Shown: positions 35,392-45,117, counted from the stretch's first letter. The stretch is 64,000 bases of DNA from Tropicimonas isoalkanivorans (GCF_900112335.1 NZ_FOLG01000009.1:1-64000); one strand, 5' to 3'. Translations and numbers: made by a program. The notes: generated from the sequence alone by a model not told the origin.

Positions 35392-35900
35392 TGCCCGGTC
35401 TCCGCCAGCCGCTGGTAGCGTCGCCGCATCTCGGGATCCATCATCGCCTCAAGCACCTCGCGGAAGCCGGCCACGGCGCCCGGCCCGGCGATGCGGAACG
35501 CCTCCCGCATACGCGCCTGCTGCACCTCGCTCAGTGCCCGTTCCAGCGTCTCGCCTTCTTCGGTCAGGAACAGATGGCGTTCTCGCTTGTCGCGGGTGCC
35601 GACCCGGCTCTCCACCAGACCGTCTTCGATCAACGTCCGGAGCACACGATTGAGCGACTGCTTGGTCACGCCGAGGATCGCGAGCAAATTGTTCACGGTG
35701 GTGCCATGCGCGCGCCCGATAAAGTGGATGGCACGATGATGCGCCCGGCCGTAGCCACGCGTCTCCAGAATGCGGTCCGGATCGGAGGTGAACCCCTTGT
35801 AGGCAAAGAACATTGCCTCGATCCCTTTCCGCAGTTGTTCGTCCGTCAAATAGAGCAGCGTTTCGCCACGCTGCCCACCTCCGCTGGACCCTTCCGACAT
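35388..35900 (-). CDS. petP: MarR-family regulator PetP
   Basis: A 170-residue winged-helix protein: LGVTKQSLNRVLRTLIEDGL is the recognition helix region and GTRDKRERHLFLTEEGETLE the wing. Such proteins act as dimers on short palindromes. Start ATG 35900 is used. First gene of a leftward unit with petR; a perfect 6-bp inverted repeat lies 38 bp upstream and is the natural autoregulatory site. Confidence 0.87.
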   Translation of the reverse strand: MSEGSSGGGQRGETLLYLTDEQLRKGIEAMFFAYKGFTSDPDRILETRGYGRAHHRAIHFIGRAHGTTVNNLLAILGVTKQSLNRVLRTLIEDGLVESRVGTRDKRERHLFLTEEGETLERALSEVQQARMREAFRIAGPGAVAGFREVLEAMMDPEMRRRYQRLAETGQ

Positions 35901-35937
35901 GCCCGAACCCAATGCTACGACCTGTTATTCACATTTT

Positions 35938-35956
35938 ATGTCAGCCTTGTTGACAT
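35938..35956. promoter_or_regulatory. Palindrome between petP and ilvE
   Basis: ATGTCA-GCCTTGT-TGACAT, a perfect 6-bp inverted repeat. Its right arm is part of a TTGACA -35-like box (35950-35955) facing ilvE. A MarR-type site for PetP is the simplest reading. Confidence 0.5.
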
Positions 35957-35985
35957 TGCCAGAGCCAAATGCTAGCTCCGACCAG

Positions 35986-36031
35986 AAATTGCGCAACTTT
36001 ACGTCCGGTTCGGCCATAAATCGCGCAATTT
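35986..36031 (+). promoter_or_regulatory. Inverted repeat in the ilvE leader
   Basis: AAATTGCGC (35986-35994) and GCGCAATTT (36023-36031) are perfect inverted 9-bp copies separated by 28 bp, ending 28 bp before the ilvE ATG. It could be a leader hairpin or a two-half-site operator. Confidence 0.4.
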
Positions 36032-36059
36032 TCGGAAACTTTCCAAGGGAGAACGGAAA

Positions 36060-36929
36060 ATGGCTGGCGCCTACGACGATCGCGACGGGGTCATCTGGAT
36101 GGACGGGCAACTCGTGCCCTGGCGCGACGCAAAGGTCCACGTACTGACTCACGCGTTGCACTATGCCTCCTCCGTCTTCGAAGGCGAGCGGTGTTACAAC
36201 GGCAAGATCTTCAAGGGTGTCGAACACTCCGAACGCCTGTTGCGGTCCGGAGAATTGCTGGACATGGCGATCCCCTACACCGTCGAGGAAATCGAGAAGG
36301 CGAAATACGCCATGTTGGAGGCGAACGGCTGGAGCGATGCCTATGTCCGCGTGGTCGCCTTCCGCGGCGCCGGCGAAGACATGGGGGTGAGCTCTTCGCG
36401 AAACCCGGTGCGGATGGCCGTCTCTGGCTGGGAATGGGGCGCCTATTACGGCGACGCCAAGACGAAGGGCGCAAAGCTCGACATCGCCAAATGGAAACGC
36501 CCGAGCCCGGAAACGATCCCGACTGCTGCTAAAGCCGCCGGCCTCTACATGATCTGCACCATGTCCAAACACGCGGCCGAGGCCAAGGGTTGCTCCGACG
36601 CGATGTTCTTCGACTATCGCGGATACGTAGCCGAGGCGACCGGCGCCAACGTCTTCTTCGTGAAAGATGGCGAGGTGCACACGCCGGACCCTGACTGCAT
36701 TCTGAACGGCATCACGCGGCAAACAGTGATCGGGATGCTTCGGGAACGCCAGGTCGTGGTGCACGAGCGCCATATCCAGCCCGAAGAGCTAGAAGGCTTC
36801 CAGCAATGCTGGCTGACCGGCACGGCGGCCGAGGTGACTCCCGTCGGGCAAATCGGCGACTACAATTTCGAGGTCGGTTCCCTGACCCGCGATATTGCGG
36901 ATGCCTATGAAAAGATGGTGCGCGCCTGA
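36060..36929 (+). CDS. ilvE: Branched-chain amino acid aminotransferase
   Basis: PLP enzyme for the last step of valine, leucine and isoleucine synthesis, 289 residues. Landmarks: WMDGQLVPWRDAKVHVLTHA, LHYASSVFEGERCYNGKIFK near the start, catalytic lysine expected in AAGLYMICTMSKHAAEAKGC, and the fold-type IV signature EATGANVFFVKDGEVHTPD with GITRQTVI. Start follows AAGGGAG. Together with ilvA at 61.8 kb it belongs to isoleucine synthesis, although the genes are far apart. Confidence 0.94.
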   Translation: MAGAYDDRDGVIWMDGQLVPWRDAKVHVLTHALHYASSVFEGERCYNGKIFKGVEHSERLLRSGELLDMAIPYTVEEIEKAKYAMLEANGWSDAYVRVVAFRGAGEDMGVSSSRNPVRMAVSGWEWGAYYGDAKTKGAKLDIAKWKRPSPETIPTAAKAAGLYMICTMSKHAAEAKGCSDAMFFDYRGYVAEATGANVFFVKDGEVHTPDPDCILNGITRQTVIGMLRERQVVVHERHIQPEELEGFQQCWLTGTAAEVTPVGQIGDYNFEVGSLTRDIADAYEKMVRA

Positions 36930-36984
36930 CGCGCCCCGACACGCGTTAACCTCGCGTTGATATCAGTGGGCGCACTGTGGCGGC

Positions 36985-37449
36985 ATGACCCATGCTTCCG
37001 TGCGCCCACCCCGGATCCCCTTGCTCGTCTTGTTGATCGTGGCAATCGCCACGCCCGCCACGATGACTCTGAGCTACTACCAGATCACCGGGGATCCCAC
37101 GTTCCGCCCCCTCGCAATTACACTCGAGCGCCTGGTCGTCGGGGGGATCGAGGTTCACCAGAAAGCAGTCCGGGCGGACATCGTCAGCGATGGCTCCCCC
37201 GCAAGCGTCGACGAAGCCACACGACTCGGTGACGGCGTTCGCGCCGCATTTCGGGCCAAGGGCACGGAGGCGGTGATCCGCTTTGAAATCCGCCCTTATT
37301 CCGGTCCGCCCACGGTGACCTTTTTCGTGCGCGATGCGTCGTTCGGTCCGTATTCAAAAGGTACGGCGGCGCAGGGTGTCCGCGCCGCCATTACCACTCT
37401 GCAGCTAAGTCGGTCGGATCCAGCAGCCGCGCGCCGCCACCGCTGGTGA
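36985..37449 (+). CDS. Hypothetical protein with N-terminal membrane anchor
   Basis: A 154-residue protein. After PPRIPLLVLLIVAIATPATM, a hydrophobic segment that is a signal anchor or signal peptide, the remainder is mixed alpha/beta with no motif I recognise. It is flanked by ilvE and a small leftward gene; no operon context. Confidence 0.5.
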   Translation: MTHASVRPPRIPLLVLLIVAIATPATMTLSYYQITGDPTFRPLAITLERLVVGGIEVHQKAVRADIVSDGSPASVDEATRLGDGVRAAFRAKGTEAVIRFEIRPYSGPPTVTFFVRDASFGPYSKGTAAQGVRAAITTLQLSRSDPAAARRHRW

Positions 37450-37470
37450 GGCCGCCCCGAGCGACAGGCC

Positions 37471-37668
37471 CTATGCCTTGAAACCGCGGTCGATCTTGAG
37501 GAACGCCATATACCGCAAGGCCGGATTGTGCGGCCCCTTCGCACGACGCGCCAGCGTCAGACTCGCCGGATGCGAGCCCTCCGGCGCCAAACGACGGCTC
37601 ACGCCGGTATAGGCGGCGAGGCGGCTGTTTTCGCGGCTTCGGTTACGGTCGAGTATATGTTTGCCCAT
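37471..37668 (-). CDS. Small basic hypothetical protein
   Basis: A 65-residue protein, rich in arginine and lysine (MGKHILDRNRSRENSRLAAY, RRAKGPHNPALRYMAFLKID). GGAGGAG precedes the ATG with good spacing, which supports real translation. Function unknown; the basic composition would allow nucleic-acid or ribosome binding. Confidence 0.55.
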   Translation of the reverse strand: MGKHILDRNRSRENSRLAAYTGVSRRLAPEGSHPASLTLARRAKGPHNPALRYMAFLKIDRGFKA

Positions 37669-37759
37669 GGTCTCCTCCGTTTATTGTAGCGATCAGTCCT
37701 CTCCTGAACCGCAAAGGTAACAGATGTCAGTCCAGTGCCAAATGACTTGTCGCAAGTTC

Positions 37760-38803
37760 CTAGGACTGGCTCCGGCTCGACAGGCGCTCGACTGCCCATC
37801 GCGCCGCGTCGGCAACGGCCGGATCCGAGTCGGCACGTAGGGCCTTCGCGGGGTCCATCAATGAGCGATCTTCGGAATTGCCGATGGCGTAAAGAACGTT
37901 ACGTACGAACCGGTCCCGACCGATGCGCTTGATCGGGGAGCCTGAAAAACGTGCCCGGAACGAGGCATCGTCCAATCGGACGAGATCCCGCAAATCCGGC
38001 GCGCTCAGGTCGTCGCGCGCGGCATAGCGCATATCGCTCGCGTCCACGGCGAACTTGTTCCACGGGCAGGCTGCAAGGCAGTCGTCACAGCCATAGATCC
38101 GATTGCCCATCCGCGCCCGCAATTCCACGTCCACCGGCCCGCGATGCTCGATCGTCAGGTAGGAGATGCACCGCCGCGCGTCCATCCGGTAGGGACCTAG
38201 AAAGGCCTCGGTCGGGCAGGCATCGAGACACGCCCGGCAGGACCCGCAATGGTCAGTCTCCGCGACATCCTCCGGCAGGTCCAGAGTGGTGAAGATCGAC
38301 CCCAGGAAGAACCAATTCCCCAGGTCGCGACTCAAAAGGTTCGTATGCTTCCCCTGCCAGCCGAGTCCGGCTGCCTGACCGAGCGGCTTTTCGGCCAAGG
38401 GCGCGGTGTCCACGAACACCTTCACCTCTCCGCCCGCCTCGGCAATCAACCAACGTGCCAGCCGCTTCAGCCGCTTCTTGACGATGTCGTGGTAATCCTT
38501 GCCGCGCGCATAAACGGAAACGTTTCCCACATCCGGGCGCTTCAAGTTCTCCCGCGGATCCAGATCCGGCGAATAGCTCTCCGCGAGCACCACGATCGAC
38601 CGCGCCTCCGGCCAAAGTTGCGCCGGGTCGCCACGCCACCCCATGCGCTCCGCCAACCACGACATCTGTCCGTGCAGCCCCTGCCCGATGAACGCCGCCA
38701 ATTCTGCCGGCACATGCCCGATCGCATCCGGGCGGCAAACCCCCATCGCCGCGAACCCTTCCGCGCGGGCCTGCGCCTCGAGCCGCACTTTCAGCCCCCT
38801 CAC
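37760..38803 (-). CDS. queG: Epoxyqueuosine reductase
   Basis: Cobalamin- and FeS-dependent enzyme for the last step of queuosine synthesis in tRNA wobble position 34. The protein (about 347 residues from GTG 38803) has [20 protein letters not shown] with the catalytic aspartate, and two ferredoxin-like cluster sites, [16 protein letters not shown] and [16 protein letters not shown]. The frame is open further upstream into a repeat element, so the start is uncertain; GTG 38803 or a nearby codon gives the normal length. Confidence 0.9.
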   Translation of the reverse strand: MRGLKVRLEAQARAEGFAAMGVCRPDAIGHVPAELAAFIGQGLHGQMSWLAERMGWRGDPAQLWPEARSIVVLAESYSPDLDPRENLKRPDVGNVSVYARGKDYHDIVKKRLKRLARWLIAEAGGEVKVFVDTAPLAEKPLGQAAGLGWQGKHTNLLSRDLGNWFFLGSIFTTLDLPEDVAETDHCGSCRACLDACPTEAFLGPYRMDARRCISYLTIEHRGPVDVELRARMGNRIYGCDDCLAACPWNKFAVDASDMRYAARDDLSAPDLRDLVRLDDASFRARFSGSPIKRIGRDRFVRNVLYAIGNSEDRSLMDPAKALRADSDPAVADAARWAVERLSSRSQS

Positions 38804-38813
38804 GAACCCGCGT

Positions 38814-38893
38814 CTTCTTGTTGGCGAAAATACCCCCGGGGGGAGGCCCGGCGGCACGCCGGGACGGGGGGCGGCCCGCCCCCCTCCCCGGCA
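38814..38893. repeat. GC-rich intergenic element, copy 4
   Basis: CTTCTTGTTGGCGAAAATAC then CCCCGGGGGGAGG, a CCCGGCGGCACGCCGGG hairpin and a GGGGGCGGCCCGCCCCC hairpin. It fills the space between the queG start and the GST stop. Confidence 0.6.
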
Positions 38894-38899
38894 GCCACG

Positions 38900-39565
38900 T
38901 CAAAAATCCAGATCGGCATACTGCACCGACGGCTTGAACCCGGGCACCTGGTCAGCCAGCAGGTTACGGAAAGCCGGGCGCGATTTGATCTTGGCGTACC
39001 AGTCCTTGACGTTGGCGCTGCGGTGCCAGTCCACATCGCTGATATAGTCGAGCGCAGAGATATGAGCCGCGGCAGCGAAATCGGCCAACGTCATCATGTC
39101 CCCGGCCAGCCATCGGCGTTGCTCCAGCAGCCAATGCATGTAGTCCAGGTGATACTTGATCGCCTTAGCGCCCGCCTTCACGTTGCGGCTCTCCGGGTAG
39201 CCTTCCTTGGTGATTTTCTTGTTCACCCGCTCGTAGAGCAGCTTCGTCGTCACCTCTTGGTGGAACTTGTCGTCGAACCAGGCGCAAAGCCGACGCACCT
39301 CGTAGCGCGACTCAGGCTTGCGCGGCAGCAGCGGCGGTTCGGGCACCGTCTCCTCCAGGTACTCGCAGATTGCCTGGCTTTCAGCCATCGTGCGGCCGCC
39401 CATCCGAAGCACCGGCACCTTCCCGGCAGGGTTGCGGCGCAGGAAGTCTGGATCCTGCTCCCAGTAGCGCTCCTCCACCAGCTCCACTTCAATCTTCTTC
39501 TCGGCCAGCACCAGCCGGACCTTGCGACAAAAGGGTGAGAGGGGGACGTGGTAAAGTCGGTTCAT
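38900..39565 (-). CDS. Glutathione S-transferase family protein
   Basis: A 221-residue GST. MNRLYHVPLSPFCRKVRLVL opens the thioredoxin-like domain with an SPFC active-site region; NPAGKVPVLRMGGRTMAESQ holds the cis-proline and the glutathione gamma-glutamyl site. The helical C-terminal domain includes AGDMMTLADFAAAAHISALD, the N-capping box of GSTs. ATG 39565 is chosen from family N-termini. Substrate unknown. Confidence 0.9.
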   Translation of the reverse strand: MNRLYHVPLSPFCRKVRLVLAEKKIEVELVEERYWEQDPDFLRRNPAGKVPVLRMGGRTMAESQAICEYLEETVPEPPLLPRKPESRYEVRRLCAWFDDKFHQEVTTKLLYERVNKKITKEGYPESRNVKAGAKAIKYHLDYMHWLLEQRRWLAGDMMTLADFAAAAHISALDYISDVDWHRSANVKDWYAKIKSRPAFRNLLADQVPGFKPSVQYADLDF

Positions 39566-39623
39566 CGCGCTGCATATCCTGTTGGGCAGGAGTGTCCTTT
39601 CTTGAACCGCCGCCGGATCATTT

Positions 39624-40367
39624 TCAATCCTCGAAACAATCCGCTCGGCCGTCGGCTTCGATCGTCGCGGCCCCATCGGCGATGGAGGACGCGCGGCGGC
39701 GGAGCCAGTCGCCGGGGCGGGCAGCGTCCCGGCGTTTCGGATCGGGAAGAACAGCAGCGATCCGGGCAGCCTGAATGGCGGTCAGGTCCCGCGGGGCGGT
39801 GTCGAAGTAACGATGCGCGGCGGCCTCGATTCCGAAAACGCCCTCGTCCATCTCCGCCACGTTGAGATAAACCTCGAGAATCCTCTTCTTCGGCCAGGCG
39901 ATCTCGACCACGGGCGTGATCACCGCCTCCAAGGCTTTCCGCAGCCAGCTTCGTTCCTGCCAGAGAAACACGTTCTTCACGGTCTGCTGCGTGATCGTGG
40001 AGGCACCGCGCTGCGCGCCGTCATCCAGCGCTTCCCGGATCGCCACCATATCGAAGCCCCAATGCAGGCAGAAATTCGCGTCCTCCGCCGCCACAATCGA
40101 CCTCGGCGCATAGGGCGACATGTTCTCGATCGCCACCCACTGCCGGTCCACCTCGCCCAGCCGGCGCTTCTCGGCCCAGATCGTGTGGGTGGTCGGCGGA
40201 TTGACGAAGCGGAAGAGCACCACCACCAACAGAAGCAAGATCGGCGGGATCAGGATCAGGCGCCAGAACCATCGCCGGATGAACAGCACAGCACGGACCA
40301 GCCAAGGCTCCTGCCTTGCCTGCGTCTTCTTCGCCCCGCCCTTCTTGGCCGGCGCTGCCTTTTTCAT
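39624..40367 (-). CDS. mtgA: Monofunctional biosynthetic peptidoglycan transglycosylase
   Basis: Polymerises lipid II into glycan strands at the inner membrane. The 247-residue protein has a lysine-rich cytosolic start (MKKAAPAKKGGAKKTQARQE), one transmembrane helix (ILIPPILLLLVVVLFRFV) and the GT51 motifs: IVAAEDANFCLHWGFD with the catalytic glutamate, GASTITQQTVKNVFLW, and KKRILEVYLNVAEMDEGVFG. No transpeptidase domain. Start chosen at ATG 40367. Confidence 0.94.
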   Translation of the reverse strand: MKKAAPAKKGGAKKTQARQEPWLVRAVLFIRRWFWRLILIPPILLLLVVVLFRFVNPPTTHTIWAEKRRLGEVDRQWVAIENMSPYAPRSIVAAEDANFCLHWGFDMVAIREALDDGAQRGASTITQQTVKNVFLWQERSWLRKALEAVITPVVEIAWPKKRILEVYLNVAEMDEGVFGIEAAAHRYFDTAPRDLTAIQAARIAAVLPDPKRRDAARPGDWLRRRASSIADGAATIEADGRADCFED

Positions 40368-40578
40368 CGTTCTGCTGGCCACCGGAATTCCATGACGTCG
40401 CCACGCGCACCCGTCAAGCGGTGAGCCCGCCCCATGCACCCTTCCCGGCAAAAGCCTGTGCCTGAGTGCGGATCGGGCAACAGGCCAAGAGCTGTGCCAT
40501 ACCAAACGCGAGCGGGCCCTTTCGGAGCCCGCCCGGTTTCATAGCGTCGGCACCCGTAAGCGCCGCGCGGCCCCCACC

Positions 40579-43500
40579 TCATTCGGCGGGAATGGCGCCT
40601 TCTTCCACGGTCAGGGGATGCGGGATGTGTACCAGCATCTCTTTCGGGCAGACCTGCACAAAATTGCGCAGCTCGAGGTCCCAATGCTGCAGAATGTCGG
40701 CAGCCTTCAGCGATCCCGTCTCGGCCGCATGGCGTTCGATCAGCCCGCGTAGCTGTGCCTCCCAGTGGGGATGGCTGACCGCGCAGGTCACCAACGTCTC
40801 CTTGTTCATCAGCTGCAGGGCCATGCCATCGGGGTCGTAGACATAGGCCATTCCACCCGTCATGCCGGCCCCGAAGTTGGCGCCAATGGTACCCAGAATC
40901 ACCGCCACGCCGCCCGTCATGTACTCGCAGCCGTTGGACCCGACGCCCTCGATCACCACCTTGGCGCCCGAGTTGCGCACTGCGAAGCGCTCGCCCGCCC
41001 GCCCGGCAGCGAACAAATAGCCGTCGGTTGCGCCATAGAGCACCGTGTTGCCGATGATAGTGTTGGCGTCCGCCTTCAGCGGAGAGTTCATCGGCGGCCG
41101 CACCACGACGGTCGCCCCCGAAAGCCCTTTGCCGACATAGTCGTTGGCATCGCCCGCGACCTCCAGCTTCAGCCCCGGCGCACCGAAGGCCCCGAGCGAC
41201 TGCCCGGCGGACCCCGAGAGCTTGACCGTCAAGTGGTCGGGCTGCAACGCATTGTTCATGCCGAACCGCTGCACGATGTGGCTGGACGTCCGCGTGCCGA
41301 TGGTCCGCTGTGTGTTCTGGACGGCATAGGAGAGCTGCATCTTCTCCCCGTCCTTCAGGAAGCGGTCTGCATCCTTGACGATCTGGGCGTCCAGCGTGTC
41401 CATCACGGCATTGCGCGGTTTGTTTACGTCATAGACGATCTCGTGCGCGCCATCGACGGTGATGAGCAGCGGGTTGAGATCCAGGTCGTCAAGATAGGCG
41501 TTGCCGCGGCTGACCTGGGCCAGAAGATCGGCGCGCCCGATCACGTCCGCCAGGCTGCGCGCGCCCAGTTCCGCCAGGATCTCGCGCACTTCCTGGGCGT
41601 AGAAGGTGATGAGGTTCACAACCTTGTCCGCCGTGCCGGTGAACTTGTCTCGCAGGCTCTGGTCCTGAGTGCAGACCCCCACCGGGCAGGTATTGGACTG
41701 GCACTGGCGCACCATGATGCACCCCATCGCAATCAGCGCCGCGGTGCCGATGCCGTACTCCTCGGCTCCCAACATGGCCGCGATCACGATGTCGCGGCCC
41801 GTGCGCAAACCGCCATCGGTGCGGAGGGTCACGCGCTCGCGCAGCTTGTTCATCGCGAGCACCTGGTGCGCTTCGGTCAGGCCCATTTCCCATGGCAGGC
41901 CAGCATACTTGATCGACGTAGCCGGGCTCGCGCCGGTTCCGCCGTTGTGGCCCGAGATAAGGATCACGTCAGCCTCCGCCTTGGCGACGCCAGCGGCAAT
42001 CGTGCCGACGCCGGAGGAGGCAACCAGCTTCACCGTCACCTTGCAGCGCGGGTTGATCTGTTTGAGGTCGTAGATCAGCTGCGCCAGGTCCTCGATCGAG
42101 TAGATGTCGTGGTGTGGCGGCGGCGAGATCAGCGTCACGCCCTTGGTCGAGTGCCGCAAACGCGCGATCAGGTCCGTGACCTTGAGGCCCGGAAGCTGGC
42201 CACCTTCACCGGGCTTGGCCCCCTGCGCCACCTTGATCTCGAGTTCCTCGCAGTGGTTCAGGTACTCGGCGGTTACGCCGAAACGGCCCGAGGCGACCTG
42301 CTTGATCTTGGCCGACGGGTTGTCGCCGTTGGGCTCCGGCACGAAATGCGCCGGGTCCTCGCCCCCCTCGCCGGAGTCGGACTTGGCCCCGATCCGGTTC
42401 ATGGCAACGTTCAACGTCTTGTGCGCCTCCGGGCTGAGGGCGCCGAGCGACATCCCGGGCGTCACGAACCGCTTGCGGATCGAGGTGATGCTTTCCACCT
42501 CCTCGATGGGGACGGGCCGGCCGAGGGGCTTGAAGTTCATCAGGTCCCGCAGGTGCACCGGCGGGTTGGCATGCATCTTCTTCGAATACTGCTTCCACAG
42601 CTCGAAACTGCCGGTGTTGCAGGCGGTCTGCATCATGTGCATCGACTGCGCGCCCCAGGCGTGCGTCTCGCCGGACTTCCGAGCTTTGTAGAAGCCGCCG
42701 ATGGGCAGGATGTCGGTCCCGCCGAGCCAGCCCTGGGCGTGGACCTTCTCGGCCTTGCGCTGAATCCCGGCGATGCCGATGCCGGAAATGCGGCTGATCA
42801 TGCCGGGGAAATACTCCGCCACCATTGCACGGGAGAGGCCGACCGCTTCGAAGTTCAGCCCACCGCGATAGGACGCGATTACCGAGATCCCCATCTTGGA
42901 CATGATCTTCAGGATGCCGGCATCCACCGCTGCACGGTACTTGGAGACCGCATCGGTGAGCGACATTTCCAGCAGGCCGCGATCGATCCGGTCGGCAAGG
43001 CTGTCTTCGGCGAGGTACGCGTTCACGATGGTCGCGCCGCAGCCAATCAGAACCGCGAAGTAATGCGGGTCGATACATTCGGCCGACCGTACGTTCAGCG
43101 AACAGAAAGTCCGCAGGCCCTTCCGCGTAAGCCAGGAGTGTACTGCACTGGTGGCAAGGATCATCGGCGTCGGAACCTTTTCCGGCGACTGGTGATGGTC
43201 CGTCAGAATGATGTGCCCGGCCCCAGAACGCACGGCCTCCTCTGCCTCGTCCCGGATCCGCTGCAACGCCTCGCCAAGGGCATTGTGGTGGCCGTCGGCA
43301 GGGAAGGTGCAGTCGATTTCGACCATCGGCGCGTTGAACGCCTCGACAAGGTCGTTGAACTGCGCGTTGCCGACGAAGGGGCTCTCCAGCGTGATGATCT
43401 CGGTCTGGCTGCTGTCCTCGTCCAGCACGTTCTTCAGGTTGCCGAAGCGCGTCTTCAGGCTCATGACCCGATATTCCCGCAGACTGTCGATCGGCGGGTT

Positions 43501-45117
43501 GGTCACCTGGGAGAAGTTCTGCCGGAAGTAGTGGCTGAGCGGGCGATACTTTTCGGACAGCACCGCCGGCGGCGTGTCATCGCCCATGGAGGCAATCACT
43601 TCCTTGCCGTCCTCGGCCATCGGCGCAAGGATCTGCTCCAGATCCTCCACCGAGTACCCTGCAGCAATCTGCCGCCGCCGCAATTCCGCGCCGGTGAAGA
43701 GCGGCTTCTCCGTCAGGCCGGACAACGCTTCGTCAAGCTCGGTGATCTTGCCCACCCATTCGCCGAACGGCTGGGACGCCGCGAGGCGGTTCTTGATCTC
43801 CGTGTCGTGGTAGAGTTTGCCCTCCGCCATGTCGACGGCGATGAGCTGGCCCGGTCCGAGCGCGCCCTTCTCGACGACCATGGCTTCGTTCGTCGGCACC
43901 ATGCCGACTTCCGACCCCGCGATCAGCAGCCCCTCACCCGTCACCACGTACCGCATCGGCCGGAGGCCGTTCCGATCGAGCCCGCCGCAAACCCAGCGGC
44001 CATCGGTCATCGCGAGCGCCGCGGGGCCGTCCCACGGCTCCATCACGGAGTTCACGTAGGAATACATATCGCGCCAGGCTTGCGGCAGCTCCACCGCCTG
44101 CTTGGACCAGCTTTCGGGCACCAGCATCGTCTTCGCCATCGGCGCGGACCGGCCGGCGCGGACCAGCATCTCGAACACGGAGTCCAGTGCACCGGAGTCC
44201 GACGAGCCCTGCGGGATGATCGGCTTGATGTCGTCCGCAAGCTTGCCGAAGGTCGCGTGCGCCATCCGGATCTCGTGGCTCTTCATCCAGTTGACGTTGC
44301 CCTTCAGCGTGTTGATCTCGCCGTTGTGGGCAAGCATCCGGAAAGGCTGCGCCAGCCACCATTGCGGGAAGGTGTTGGTGGAATAGCGCTGGTGATAGAT
44401 GGCGAAGGCGCTGACGAAACGCTCGTCCTTAAGGTCGGGATAGAACTCCGCAACGTCCTGCGCCAGGAACATGCCCTTGTAGATCACCGACCGGCAGGAC
44501 AACGAGCAGATGTAGAAGCTCGGTACGCGGGCGGCGGCGGCAGCCTTTTCGATGCGGCGCCGGATCACGTACAGCTCGCGCTCGAACGTCTCCTCGTCCA
44601 CGCCTTTCGCATTGGAGATCAGGATCTGCTCGATCTCCGGCCGGGTGGCGTTGGCCTTCTCGCCCAGGCAGTTGATATTCACCGGCACATGGCGCCAACC
44701 ATAAATATAGTAGCCCATGCGCAGGACTTCGCTTTCCACGATCGTCCGGCAGGTCTCCTGCGCGCCGAAATCCGTTCGGGGCAGGAACACCTGGCCCACG
44801 GCGATCAGCCGGTTCACATCCGGCTCGTGACCGGTGCGGCGGATCTGATCATAGAAGAACGGCACCGGGATCTGCACGTGAATGCCCGCGCCGTCGCCCG
44901 TCTTGCCGTCCGCGTCGACTGCTCCACGATGCCAAACCGCTTTCAGCGCGTTGATGCCGTCCTCGACGACCTTTCGGCTCCGCTGGCCGTCGATGGCCAC
45001 CACGAGGCCAACGCCGCAGGAGGAGTGCTCGTCCTCTGGGCTGTACATGCCGTTCTCGGCCAACCATTCGCGCTTCGCGGCTTCGGCCTCGGCCCATTTT
45101 TCATCATAGGTCGTCAT
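40579..45117 (-). CDS. gltB: Glutamate synthase (NADPH) large subunit
   Basis: Transfers the glutamine amide to 2-oxoglutarate. The 1512-residue protein has an N-terminal amidotransferase domain with nucleophile cysteine C34 (SSCGVGLVV) after a removable propeptide, the central domain, the FMN/3Fe-4S synthase domain (LISPPPHHDIYSIEDLAQLI, GHNGGTGASPATS, CIMVRQCQSNTCPVGVCTQD) and the C-terminal GXGXG beta-helix (GGVAVILGTIGANFGAGMTG). Full length for the family. Its start overlaps the upstream gene by 14 bases, so it is cotranslated with gltD and an intervening exported protein gene. Confidence 0.97.
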   Translation of the reverse strand: MTTYDEKWAEAEAAKREWLAENGMYSPEDEHSSCGVGLVVAIDGQRSRKVVEDGINALKAVWHRGAVDADGKTGDGAGIHVQIPVPFFYDQIRRTGHEPDVNRLIAVGQVFLPRTDFGAQETCRTIVESEVLRMGYYIYGWRHVPVNINCLGEKANATRPEIEQILISNAKGVDEETFERELYVIRRRIEKAAAAARVPSFYICSLSCRSVIYKGMFLAQDVAEFYPDLKDERFVSAFAIYHQRYSTNTFPQWWLAQPFRMLAHNGEINTLKGNVNWMKSHEIRMAHATFGKLADDIKPIIPQGSSDSGALDSVFEMLVRAGRSAPMAKTMLVPESWSKQAVELPQAWRDMYSYVNSVMEPWDGPAALAMTDGRWVCGGLDRNGLRPMRYVVTGEGLLIAGSEVGMVPTNEAMVVEKGALGPGQLIAVDMAEGKLYHDTEIKNRLAASQPFGEWVGKITELDEALSGLTEKPLFTGAELRRRQIAAGYSVEDLEQILAPMAEDGKEVIASMGDDTPPAVLSEKYRPLSHYFRQNFSQVTNPPIDSLREYRVMSLKTRFGNLKNVLDEDSSQTEIITLESPFVGNAQFNDLVEAFNAPMVEIDCTFPADGHHNALGEALQRIRDEAEEAVRSGAGHIILTDHHQSPEKVPTPMILATSAVHSWLTRKGLRTFCSLNVRSAECIDPHYFAVLIGCGATIVNAYLAEDSLADRIDRGLLEMSLTDAVSKYRAAVDAGILKIMSKMGISVIASYRGGLNFEAVGLSRAMVAEYFPGMISRISGIGIAGIQRKAEKVHAQGWLGGTDILPIGGFYKARKSGETHAWGAQSMHMMQTACNTGSFELWKQYSKKMHANPPVHLRDLMNFKPLGRPVPIEEVESITSIRKRFVTPGMSLGALSPEAHKTLNVAMNRIGAKSDSGEGGEDPAHFVPEPNGDNPSAKIKQVASGRFGVTAEYLNHCEELEIKVAQGAKPGEGGQLPGLKVTDLIARLRHSTKGVTLISPPPHHDIYSIEDLAQLIYDLKQINPRCKVTVKLVASSGVGTIAAGVAKAEADVILISGHNGGTGASPATSIKYAGLPWEMGLTEAHQVLAMNKLRERVTLRTDGGLRTGRDIVIAAMLGAEEYGIGTAALIAMGCIMVRQCQSNTCPVGVCTQDQSLRDKFTGTADKVVNLITFYAQEVREILAELGARSLADVIGRADLLAQVSRGNAYLDDLDLNPLLITVDGAHEIVYDVNKPRNAVMDTLDAQIVKDADRFLKDGEKMQLSYAVQNTQRTIGTRTSSHIVQRFGMNNALQPDHLTVKLSGSAGQSLGAFGAPGLKLEVAGDANDYVGKGLSGATVVVRPPMNSPLKADANTIIGNTVLYGATDGYLFAAGRAGERFAVRNSGAKVVIEGVGSNGCEYMTGGVAVILGTIGANFGAGMTGGMAYVYDPDGMALQLMNKETLVTCAVSHPHWEAQLRGLIERHAAETGSLKAADILQHWDLELRNFVQVCPKEMLVHIPHPLTVEEGAIPAE

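Noticed and set aside
38249-39538. Long rightward frame across queG and the GST gene
   Set aside because: It spans two well-supported leftward genes and a repeat element and has no recognisable domain.
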